A program made the translations under genes and the position numbers. Shown here piece after piece: positions 34,493 to 45,100 of a stretch of DNA of 64,000 nt. Position 1 is the stretch's first letter. Each line of letters begins with the position of its first letter. This DNA is from Archilochus colubris (taxonomy: Eukaryota > Chordata > Aves > Apodiformes > Trochilidae), in the NCBI GenBank assembly GCA_023079485.1, contig CM041092.1, positions 1,131,627 to 1,195,626 on the forward strand, in the 5' to 3' direction. The notes under the pieces were generated by a model. The model did no database searches. It saw nothing but the letters and a program-made list of their open reading frames with translations, and was not told the DNA's origin.

Positions 34493-34745
34493 CCCATCCC
34501 AACTCATCCCATCCCATCCCAACCCAACCCATCCCAACCCAGCCCATCCCAATCCAGCCCATCTCAACTCAACCCAACCCATACCATCCCATCCCAACTT
34601 AGCCCATCCCATCTCAACCCAACTCATCCCAACCCAGCCCAACCCAGCCCAGCCCAACTCAGCCCATCCCAACCCATCCCAACCCATCCCAACTCATCCC
34701 AACCCGTCCCATCCCAATTCATCCCAACCCATCCCATCCCAACCC
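34488..34745 (+). repeat. Minisatellite of CATCCCAACCCA units
   Basis: About 255 bases repeat 5-bp and 10-15-bp units such as CATCCCAACC, CAGCCCATCC and CAACTCATCC, all in a pentamer phase. The minus-strand translation is a Gly/Trp-rich repeat. The array begins exactly where a CR1 3' end relic (34452-34492) ends in CTTCAACCC. Confidence 0.93.
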
Positions 34746-35189
34746 CACTCAGCTCTCTGCTGGGTCCTCCCTGGCTCTGGATCTGTGCCCCTCCAAGTTC
34801 CCCCAGCATCCCTGCCCCTGGTCCTGCCCCAAAGGCTGCCAAGTCATGGGGCTGCTTCCTTTTCCTTCCCCATTACTCCACTTTTCCTCACAAAAATGAG
34901 GAGAAGGAAGCAGTGAACATTTATACCCCAAAGCCTGGGGGATGCTGCTGGAAGACATCAGCTCTGCTGGCAGCATGGGTGCTCAGCTGGAGAGAGGGAT
35001 GAAAGAAAGAGGAACTGCTCGGGGATGAAAAGGGGACTGCTATGGGATGAAAGGAACTGCTACAGCTTTTCTTAACATTAAAAAGGAAAAAAAAACCCAA
35101 GCCAACCCCACTCCACAGAAGCACCTGTCTGTTCTCTTCATTAAGCTCTCCTGATGAAGGCCCCAGGGGAGCTGATCAACATGAATATT

Positions 35190-35400
35190 TTTCCACATCT
35201 AAGTGAGATAAATATACTGAAAATCAGTCACCAAATGAGAGTGTATTTATAGCTAATTACCAGTGGAACAGACCCGGGCTGGAGTGGGTTTTGTTCATGC
35301 ACTGACTGGCATGTTTTATAAATACACAATTTCTCACTTCCTCAGATAAAGCAGTTTAAAAGACTGAATCTTGTTTTCATTGCCTTGATCAAAATAGAAC
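35190..35400. other. Candidate conserved non-coding element
   Basis: AT-rich unique DNA with TTTATAGCTAATTACCAGTG, TGTTTTATAAATACAC and CAGATAAAGCAG cores, without stop-free frames or tandem structure. It has the texture of a conserved enhancer about 5 kb upstream of Reprimo; not tested by alignment. Confidence 0.28.
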
Positions 35401-35772
35401 AAATTAAGATAACAAGCAAGGAGAAAATGTAGAAAAAACCCAAACCAATAGCTTAAAATAAAAATAAAAATTAAAAAATCAGATCTGCAGTTTCAGCAGG
35501 GGGGATCCCCAAGCAGTTATCAGGCACCTTCTCCAGAATTACAGGGCAGAAACTGGAGTCTCCAGTTTGCTGCAGGGAAGCTTGAACTGGGATAAACATC
35601 CCTTTAACCATCCTGTGATCTTCAGCCCCACAGAACCATGCTGTTAACGTGGGATACAGGACTGTCCCCAGCTCCTTCCTGCCCTGAATAATCCTCTTTC
35701 CCCTTCCTCTTGCAGCAGTGCAGCATCTGCCACCTTCAGCTACTCCCAGTTGTGGGGTTCAGGTACATCAGC

Positions 35773-36054
35773 TCATAGAATCCTGGGCTGGTTTGGGTTG
35801 GAAGGGACCTTAAAGCTCCCCCAGTGCCCTCCCTGCCATGGTCAGGGATCCCTCCCACAGCCCAGGGTGCTCCAAGCCCCATCCAACCTTCAACACTGCC
35901 AGGGATGGGGCAGCCACAGCTTCTCTGGGAACCTGGGCCAGGGGCTCAGCACCCTCACGCCAAACAATTTCTGCCTCGTGTCTGACCCAAACCTCCCCTC
36001 TGCCAGTCTGAGACCATCCCCCTGTCCTGTCACTCCATGCCCTTGTGAAAGTTG
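35773..36054 (-). mobile_element. CR1 LINE 3' fragment
   Basis: This fragment of about 280 bases begins CTCATAGAATCCTGGGCTGG on the + strand and shares the CCATGGTCAGGGA and GTGCTCCAAGCCCCATCCAA block with the copy at 26.9 kb. It extends further, to a decayed CCAAACCTCCCCTCTGCCAG segment and CCTTGTGAAAGTTGC. Confidence 0.93.
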
Positions 36055-36714
36055 CACCAAGATCACCACAACCCCCTCACCTGGATGTGACTGATGTCCA
36101 AAGCTCCTCCCTGGGTGCAGGGGAAGCCCTGGTGACATCCAGCCCATCAGACTGAGAGCCATGCAAGCCCACTGTCACCTGGCAGAATGGGGCTGTGCTC
36201 CCTGCTGGTCCCCAGCTGGATTCAGAAGCACTCCTGTGCTTGGCTGAGCTGGAGCTCCTTCCCTCCTGCCCAGCATCCCTCCTCCCTTTCTTCAAAGCAG
36301 CATCAGCACAAAGCAATAATTTCTCCTCCTGGAACCTTCCCATCTCCAAAGCTGCAGAAGAGCTGAGCTGTGAGTTTTGGGAGGGTCCCTACAGTGCCAC
36401 TCACTGCCAGGCAGGGCAAAGCTTGCTTTTCCTGGGAGTGGGAGATAAGGAGTGATGGGAATGCCCGTGGATATGGCAGGGCCTGGGCAGCCCATTGGGA
36501 TTGCCTTGGGTGGTGCCATGGGGTTCTGCACAGCATGCAGGGTGCCCACCCCCAGCACCTAGGGAGGGGAAGGTGCCCCCTGCCCAATGGAGCCCCAGTG
36601 CTGGGGCATGGGGACCCTTCACAGGGACACTCCTGGGGACAGCCTGGTGCTGGCCAAGCTTGGGGAAAGGCCCATGAGTGGTGATAACGTGCAGAGCTGG
36701 TGTCAGACACCATG
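36055..36714. other. Unique GC-rich sequence, no gene recognised
   Basis: Open frames on both strands are short and without recognisable domains. The TGTCCCTG array starts at its right end. Confidence 0.5.
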
Positions 36715-37160
36715 TCCCTGTCTGTACACGTGTCCCTGCTCATGTCCCTGTCCCTAAGTCCCTGTCCATCTTTGTGTCCATGCCCCTGTCTGTTCCTGTG
36801 TCCTTGTCCCTGTCCACATCTGTTTCCCTGCCTCTGTCCTGTGTCCATGTCCCTGCCTCTGTGTGTCCCCATCCCCGCCCATGTTCCTGACCCTGTCCTT
36901 GCCCACGTCTGTGTCTGTGTCTGTTTCCTTCCTTGTGTCTCGTGTCCATATGCTTGTCCCTGCCTGTGTCCCTGTCCCCATGTCCCCCTGTGTCCTTGTC
37001 TCCGTGTCCCGTGTCCCTTTCCCTGTCCATGTCTCTTCTACCTTCTACAAGTGTCCTTTTCCTTGTATCAGTTCCCCTGACCCTCTGACCCTTTCTCCCT
37101 GTCCCCTGTCCCCTTTCCCCTGTCCCCTGTCCCCCGTTCGCATGTCCCGGTCCCTCCTGC
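36715..37160 (+). repeat. Pyrimidine/G low-complexity repeat of TGTCCCTGTC units
   Basis: Imperfect TGTCCCTG, TGTCCCTGTCC and TGTCTGTTTC units fill about 450 bases, with the common core TGTCC(C/T)TG every 6-12 bases. All reading frames stay open for long spans because the unit lacks stops; none is a gene. Confidence 0.85.
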
Positions 37161-37174
37161 AGTTCCCGCTGTTC

Positions 37175-37190
37175 CCACCAGGTGGCACTG
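37175..37190 (+). promoter_or_regulatory. CTCF-like motif between two tandem arrays
   Basis: CCACCAGGTGGCACTG fits the core CTCF consensus (CCASYAGRKGGCRS) well. It lies in a small GC-rich, CpG-containing island of unique DNA between the TGTCCCTG array and the 37.2-kb minisatellite, about 3.4 kb upstream of the Reprimo start. Sequence match only; occupancy is not shown. Confidence 0.5.
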
Positions 37191-37245
37191 CCCGCCCGCC
37201 CACCGCAGCCCCGCACCCTCAGCTCCGCGCTGCCCGCGGCCGCCC

Positions 37246-37795
37246 CCGGGATGGGGTCTGGGGGGGACCCAGCACAGAGCCGGGAACCATCCCCTCACCT
37301 GGGATGGGGTCTGGGGGATCCAGCACAGACACAGGAACCATCCCCTCACCCGGGATGGGGTCTGGGGGACCCAGCACAGAGCCGGGAACCATTCCCTCAC
37401 CTAGGATGGGGTCTGGGGGGGACCCAGCACAGAGCCGGGAACAATCCCCTCACCCGGGATGGGGTCTGGGGACACAGCACAGACACAGGAACCATCCCCT
37501 CACCTGGGATGGGGTCTGAGGGATCCAGCACAGACACAGGAACCATCCTCTCAGCCGGGATGGGGTCTGGGGCAGAGCCAGAAACCATCTCCTCACCTGG
37601 GATGGAGTCTGGGGACACAGCACAGAGCCAGGAACCATCTCCTCACCTGGGATGGAGTCTGGGGACACAGCACAGAGCCGGGAACCATCCCCTCACCCGG
37701 GATGGGGTCTAGGGGGGACCCAGCACAGAGCCGGGAACCATCCCCTCACCCGGGATGGGGTCTGGGGGATCCAGAACAGAGCTGGGTACCGGCTT
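37246..37795 (+). repeat. Minisatellite, period about 50-57, about ten units
   Basis: Units begin GGGATGGGGTCTGGGGG, continue ACCCAGCACAGAGCCGGGAA or the variant ATCCAGCACAGACACAGGAA, and end CCATCCCCTCACC. Ten or so copies adjoin one another, and the two variant types are interspersed, which points to unequal exchange or conversion within the array. Several copies lack a few bases. The spanning open frames are repeat translations. Confidence 0.95.
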
Positions 37796-39989
37796 CTCCG
37801 CCAGGACCAGCCCAGAGCCCTGGGGGATAAGTGTCCCTAAAGTTTGTTCCTGGAAGCCAGCAGCTCCCTACGCATTGGATCCGAAGCACACACCCCTGTT
37901 CCCCATCCCATCCATTTGCATTCCACCCTATCCCGTTTCCAACCCATCCCATATTCATTTCCATCCTCCTCCACCCCACCCGATCCCCTCCCCATCCCCT
38001 CTCTCCATCCCCACAAGCCAGGGGCCGCCCCACAGGTGAGCTGGGGGTGCCCTAGCCCCCCTCCTCCAGCCCTGCTCCCCCCAGCTCAGAGGAGCTGTGA
38101 TGGCTCCAGGGGGGAGCAGGGAGGAGGAGGAGAGCAGAAGCACTGCCCGGGGACTGGTTTCTCCCAGGATACCACCTAGAACCCCCCCGGCCTCCTGAAG
38201 CCCCCAGCCCCACCCGGCAGGACCGGGCTCAACGCTTTGTGCCCAGCACTGACAAAACGAGTTATGGATTTCTCCCCCTTCTTTTCTAGATGTGTTCTCC
38301 ACACAAAACCACTGTAAATGAGAACACGATTTTCCATCCCATAGCTCTACAAAATAGCCTTTACAGCGCCATTTCTTGGTGCCTCCCTGCCTCCAATTAT
38401 CTCCAGAGCTGGAGGAGGGGAGCAGAGCGATTCCCTCCCTGAGCCTCTGCGTGAGTGCTCCGCACCCCCGGGCACTGCTCTGGCTGAAACCCGCAGCCCC
38501 AAAGCTTTTAGTAACGCTTTTCACTGGGCAAGATGAAACCCGCTTCGTTCTTCGATGCTAATCCAATTGCAGGCTGCAAATCGTAAGGATGAACACAACT
38601 AAAACCATGAGAAGACCTTTCAGAGGCTGAGCTGCACATCTTGCCTCACCCTGCTGTTAAATCACACTGGGGAAGGGTGGCAACCTCCAGCTCTGCCTGC
38701 TCACACCAAGGCTCACTCTCTGTGGCGTTTCCTTCTTGCAGAAACCCGATAAAGACGCAATCTCAGTGTTTAGAGGTGCCACGTATGTGAACAGGGATCT
38801 TTTTCTCCCCCTTTTCTCCTTTTTTGCACGATTTAACACACGCTGGATGCCCTGGTCTCCAAAACCGGGCTGGTGCTGCTGCCTCCGGGTACTGCAGAAA
38901 GGAACATTTAGGAAGCATTTCCACTGAACTTCAAGTTCAGGATTCGCAAGTGATTTCACCCACGGGAAACTTGCCGGGAGAGCACAGGTGGGCTCCAGCT
39001 CTCCTCACCCTCAGCCACCAGCTTTTGGGGGCACAAAGCATACACAGCCTTTTCCCAACACAACTCGGGGATGTGAACCCTTCTCCTGACTGCTGCTGAG
39101 AGATGCCAAGAGCTGGTACATGGAGAGGAGGGCGAGGGGCCAGACCCCCGCCCCACATGCCTGCTGCTCTGCTCGAGAAAGGCAGAGGACTCCCTGGCTG
39201 CTGACAAGAGTCATGTGGAGTTTTAACATCCCTTCCAGCATTTTCCCCTGGCTAAAGTAACTGCCAGCACTCCCACCGCTAATTAGAATTAATACTATCT
39301 TCTTCCTCCAACAGTAAAAACAAAATGTTCCCGTCGTGTCCCATCTGATAAGGCAGCAGAGCTCACCCAGCTCGACCTCCCAGGTGGGCTGCTCCGGGCA
39401 GACCTCACCAACCACGCCGGGCTCTGCAGGGAGGGGACCCTGCCCGGGGACTGTCACCCCCGGAGCCCCAAGCCAGGGGAAAGGGGTGCATGGAGACCGG
39501 GGTGTGAGCAACAGGCTACACCTGGGCTCTGGGTGATCGCTGGTAAGCAGTTAACAAAACAGCCACCACACCGAGATGAAAGAGTTGTAGGGGGTCCCTA
39601 AAACATCATTTCCCCGTGCCTGGCCTCGACCTCCCCTGGGGAGTGGCAGCTGTGGCACCCACCCTGTGTGGCAGCGCTTGCCCACAGCCCCTGGCAGACC
39701 CCAGCCACAGATTCCTCCGGGTGTTTGCTTCGGTGCAGAGTTCATTCCTGCAAAGAGAGGGCAGGGTTAAAGCCGGCAGCACCCGCCTGCCGCTGGCAGC
39801 ATCCACATCCTCCGCTCGGAAATCTCCCCAGTCATCGTCTCATTGGAGGGAGGCACGGACAAGAATCACACCCAAACCATGGCACCAGCTGTCGGGAGCT
39901 GCTGCCACCCTCCATTTATCCTCCAAACCGCAGGAGGGGACAGGGGTCCCACCAGCAGCACCAGGGCTGGGCCCTCACCCGAACTTTTC
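37796..39989. other. Unique sequence upstream of Reprimo
   Basis: GC-rich single-copy DNA with a short CCATCCCATCC-type low-complexity stretch at 37900-38020. No exon was recognised. It probably contains upstream regulatory sequence for Reprimo. Confidence 0.45.
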
Positions 39990-40262
39990 CGCAACCTGCT
40001 CTTCCACACACCCCACAGAATCCTCCTTGCCCAAGCTTGCTCCCCAAACTCAATCCCCCAAGCTCCCTTACTCCATAACCTGCTCTTCCAAACCTTCTCT
40101 TCCAAGCCCCCACTCTTCCTTCCTCCATAACCTGGTCCCCCCAATCTTACTCCCCAAACCCCTTTTGTCCATAACCCTCTCCCCAAACCTACCTCCCCAA
40201 GCCCCCTTCTCCATAACCTGCTCCCCCATGCCCCCTTCTCCACAGCCACTCCTTAGAAGCTC
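39990..40262. repeat. Degenerate C-rich tandem repeat upstream of Reprimo
   Basis: The stretch repeats imperfect units resembling CTCCATAACCTGCTCCCCC, CCAAGCCCCCTTCT and CCCCAAACC. TCCATAACC recurs at about 40071, 40131 and 40211, with a TCCATAACCC variant near 40170. Units vary in length (roughly 35-45 bases) and sequence, so this is an old, decayed minisatellite or pyrimidine-rich low-complexity region. It explains the long open frames on both strands here, which translate to repetitive Pro/Ser- or Gly/Trp-rich sequence and are not genes. Confidence 0.6.
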
Positions 40263-40400
40263 CCCCACCCTCCTTCCTTCTTCACCTCCCCTTCCTAAAG
40301 CCCCTTCCCCAATCCCAACCCCCCCTAATCCCCAGCACCGCCCTCATACCCTCTCCCCCCACCCCCCTTCCCCTTTTCCCTGCGGGGCGGAGCGGAGCCG

Positions 40401-40928
<528 letters not shown>

Positions 40929-40993
40929 CCGCCCCGACGGCCCCGCCGCCGCCCCCCGCACCACAGAGCCTTCCTCCTCGGGACAGACTGGGC

Positions 40994-41014
40994 TTTTTTT
41001 TTTTTTTTTTTTTT
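40994..41014 (+). repeat. T tract in the Reprimo 3' untranslated region
   Basis: A run of about 21 T residues begins roughly 65 bases after the Reprimo stop codon. In the mRNA it would be an oligo-U tract, a possible site for U-binding proteins. It could equally be a simple mononucleotide expansion without function. Confidence 0.8.
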
Positions 41015-41783
41015 AATTTTCTCTCCTTAAAAACAACAACGAACGAACCCCGAGATCCCCCGGTGAGACCCGCGGGGGTGTCCGGTGTTTGTGTGGTCCC
41101 CCAGCCCCCGCCAGCCGCCCCTCCCGACCCGACCCGCGGGCTGCCGAAGTAAAAACGTGGTCTGATGGCAACAGGTCTGGGGCTTCTTATTTCTTTTCGC
41201 GGTCACAAATGACTCCCCCTTCCAGTCCCGGGGTGCCGCGGAAGGGAGCCGGGAGGGGAGCGGGAGGACAGCCGGGCTTCCCAGCCACGGATCCGCCGAG
41301 CTCGGGCTGAAGGAGCCGCCCCTTCGCCCATCCTTGCGAGGTTTTTGCCTCCTAGATGTGCTAAAACTTGCATTTTCAGACTGCTTTTCGAGCATCCCCC
41401 CGCCAGTCCCGGCTGCACAGGGCTGGGTGGCCGCGGTCCCTGGCTCCCTGTGCAGGCGGGATGCGCCCAGGGGACAGGAAGTGACCCCGCATCCCCCCGG
41501 GAATCCGGCTTTGCCCAGGGAAATAACCCCGCTCACCCCGTTTAAACCTCTCTCCCATTGGGTTTGACTCTGGAAAACCACAACCCCGACTTTTTCTTAG
41601 CCCGCTTGGAAGCCTCGCCAACAGGTGATTCCCAAAGAGAGGGAGGGAGAAATCTATGCTTGCCCAGGATTTTTGCGTGTTGTGCTTCACCCGTTTCCCT
41701 TGCGGGGAGAGCAGAGCATCTGTCAGCAGTCTGAGTAGCCATTTATCACATCCCCGGGGGCCTGGACGGGCTGGGAGCCATCA

Positions 41784-41799
41784 ATCAATCAATCAATAT
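41784..41799 (+). repeat. Short (ATCA)n repeat
   Basis: Four ATCA units in the Reprimo 3' flank, within the possible 3' UTR. Confidence 0.7.
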
Positions 41800-42167
41800 A
41801 TTACATTTAGAGGAGTGGAACCGGCATGAACACTTGCTGGGGACCACAACGGCAGGATGGGAGGGGGGGGAAGGCTGGAACAACCTGTCTGAGAGAAAAT
41901 ACCCCTCCTGAGAGCCCAGGTCCTGCAGCCAGACTGTTAGGTGTCATTGGGGTTGATGCTGATGAGAATGAACAAGTTCCCCGGGGCAGCCAGGCAGACT
42001 TCAAGGCTGGCTCAGTTTTCCCTCAGTTTATCCTTGAGCTGGTGTGAAAATGGTCAGGCCATCAAATCATTTTGGTTGGCCTTAGGAGATGTTATCAGAA
42101 GTTTCCATTCTGACAGACACGGTGAAATTCAGCGTTTAGGAAACGCACCTGAGCTGGAACGGGGTGG

Positions 42168-42173
42168 AATAAA
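42168..42173 (+). terminator. Candidate AATAAA polyadenylation signal for the Reprimo transcript
   Basis: This is the first canonical AATAAA I found on the + strand after the Reprimo stop codon, about 1.24 kb downstream. A 3' UTR of about that size is compatible with the long 3' UTRs of this family. Variant hexamers upstream could be used instead, so the call is tentative. Confidence 0.35.
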
Positions 42174-45100
42174 GCTGGAGGCTGAGATGGTTCCTTCACA
42201 GCTGATAAACTTTTGGTAGAAAATGAGGCAAAGCAGAGTGTCTGCTGCCTGGGAGGATACAATTCCCTGAGAGGAGCAGAAACCCCAGCCCTGGGCTGGC
42301 TCATTTACAGATATATTTAAGGGAAAGACAAAGAACAGATCTGCCTGTTCTCTGGGAAACAAACGTGCCATGGACTTTGCATCAAAATAAATATTACTGA
42401 CCCAGCTCCCATCTGCAGCAGTGGTGAGAAATTCAGTCAAGACTCCCCTCCTCTCTTTCCCCCTTTGTGCTGTAAGGAACATTAGAGATAAAGCAGAATT
42501 TGAAGGCAATACAATAAGAGGGAAAACTCCTAATATAGATGATTCAGTCTTACAAAGCATTTCCAACTTTTTAATGGCTTTGCAGACAACACAATCACTC
42601 TCCTGTCACCTGACTTGCAAGGAGCTCACTGCACGTTTTTAAATAATTTTTGAGAGTGAGATTCATTAGGCATGCTTCATTAATGATAGAGACCACTTGA
42701 AGAATAACACCTTTTGACCAGCCTTTGCCAGAAGCCACAGCTTTGTCCAGTGCCATAAATCAGAGGCACAGCAGCCTCCTGCTTCTGCTATAAAACTGCA
42801 GAGTTTTCAGGCTCTGCCCACAAACATTCATTGCCTGGTGCCTCTTGCTTTACAAGGTGAGAGCCCTCCCCTAATAAAGTGGTGGTACCAAGGCACACTG
42901 GTTTAGGCAGGCAGCTGATGGGCAAAGGTTTTTTCCTACTCACTGATGCAGAGATGCTTGCACACTTCCAGTCCCTTCAGCTTTCCTTAGGCCCCTCTCC
43001 CTCTGTACCGTTGGGATTTGGGACTCAGGAAGGAGAATAACAGGGGACTTGGGATATTTATGATCCCTCAGTGGGCAGGAGGATGACAGCCCAGGGAAGA
43101 AGCACCACTCAGGACCAGCAGGAGCTCCAGCAGCCACCTCACCCCTGCATTGCAGAGCAGGAATGGAGGGGATTGCTGGCATTGGGAGGGATGCCCAGCA
43201 GGTACCTCCTACCCAACCCCTGGGCACTGCAGAGACCTCTCCCTGCTTTACAAATCCAGGTTTTCCTGCCCGGAACATCTCTCCATCCCTCTTAGACACA
43301 CCTGTAGAGCTACCACCTGTGTGCTGGCAGGGCAGGAACCTCGGGGTGAAAGTGGCTTTCCCAGATCACTGCACACATCATTCCAGGGATGGGTTTTGAA
43401 GAGCACATAGAGAGCTGCAGGGAGAGCCCCAGGCTGTGGTGTCAAAGCCCTGTCAGCTCCTCCAGCATCCTGAAGACAAAAATCTTCCTTGCTGCAGGGC
43501 TGAGGTGTCAGGAAGTGGGTGTGATGGAGTGAAACCAGTGCAGGGGGGGCTCCACCAGCTCCCACTTGGCTTGAAGGCAGTACAAACATCTGACCTGTTT
43601 CTTCACACATGTCCCTTGTTTATTCATCATAAATGGTAGAGTATGTTCAATTTTACCACCAAAACTAGAGGGGCCTTTCATTGATGTGCATTCCTCCTTC
43701 TCCATAATGTTTCCATCCATGGAATCCCCAGGGGAGCAGAAGGCCATGAGTGACCTGTCAGTCCTCACCAGCTCTCAGCTGCTGCTGTCAGGCATGAGGT
43801 CTTCAAAGGGAAAGTCTTCCAGGGGTAGGAATGGTGCCCAAAAAATCCATACAGCTCCAACTGCAGCAAATCTCCAATGTGGCACTGTTTGCAGTTCTTT
43901 AAAAAACCCAAAAAGCACCAATCTCACTCTCCTGGAGCCAAGGCTGGGGCAGCCTCACCTCAGGCTGTCTGCATCCCTAATTCCTGGCTCCAGTGTTACA
44001 CCGTGGTCGTTCTTGCCTTGAATTAAAGCAGCAGTGCCCATGCAGCAGAGCTTCAGAGCCACATCTGGGCCCTCCTGCTCAGCCTTGGCTTCCAGTGTGC
44101 CAAACATGGGAGCCAGAATTCCTTGTGGGAATCCCTTATGGGCAGGAACACCCAGCAACCTCATCCCCAGCATCCCTCACCTGCCTGCCCAGTGGCACCT
44201 GAGTTCTCTGCTGGGCTTGTCTTTTCTCCCAGCTAGCCAGGAAGGCAGCTTGGGGCCATTTCACACTTTCAGCCCCAAATGTCTGCTAGTCCTCCAGGGC
44301 AAAAACCAAAAGGCATCTCAGTTGCTTCCCAAACACTCTCTGAAGTGGTTTGTTTGTGGTTTCAAATATTAATATTTGCATTTGAATTAATATTTCAAGT
44401 ATTAAAATAATCCTGGCACCTGCAATGGCTTTTGGATAACCCTGTGAGTGTACTCTGGCTGAATTTGTCCAGGTGCCTTTACAGTTTTAATTGCACACTC
44501 ACCCACATCCTTTTGGGAGTGCTAATCCAAAGGTGCCTGAAGCAGGAAGGGAAGGGGCACTTCAGCAGCAGGGATAGGTGCAGGTGCAGGGCTTTATTCC
44601 TCTTGCATATTCAGGCAAAATTCAGATCGATTTCTAAAGCAGTTTGGCTTCAGTAAGAAAGACAAGATCCTCCTGCTGACTGGCATCTAGAAAAACCCAA
44701 ACTTCCCCCTGAGGGACAGGCACAGCTTGATGATTTTCTTCCTTTTTCTCCCCAAGAGCAGCCCTGGAGCAATGCCTGCTGGTGCAGCCCAGGGAGCTCA
44801 TCTCAGGCTGGAGCAGGGAACCCTTCCTGGAAACCAGGTCCCTAAACCATCCTCATACCATCCCTAGCTGCCCCCTATTAATCACTGTTAATGAGTAACC
44901 CATTAGCAGCTCCTCCTCTCCCCTGAGGATGGATCCACTGAGGGCAGCAGATGATGCACCTGGGGAAAGCACCAGGAATGGTCACAAACTCAAACTCAAT
45001 CCAAAGGAAAATTTTCTTGCTATTTAAGAAGTGGGAGGTTGGTCTGTGGGAGCCTGTCAAGGCTGAGGAATGAGTCAGGTTTCCAAAAAATGAATGTTCA

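Noticed and set aside
34422..34916. A 164-codon frame of IPSHPN-type repeats
   Set aside because: It is the translation of the CATCCCAACCC minisatellite; the reverse strand gives an equally long Gly/Trp repeat.
36863..37840. Several long overlapping frames through the 37-kb arrays
   Set aside because: All three + frames and the minus frames stay open because the repeat units lack stops; none has a recognisable domain.
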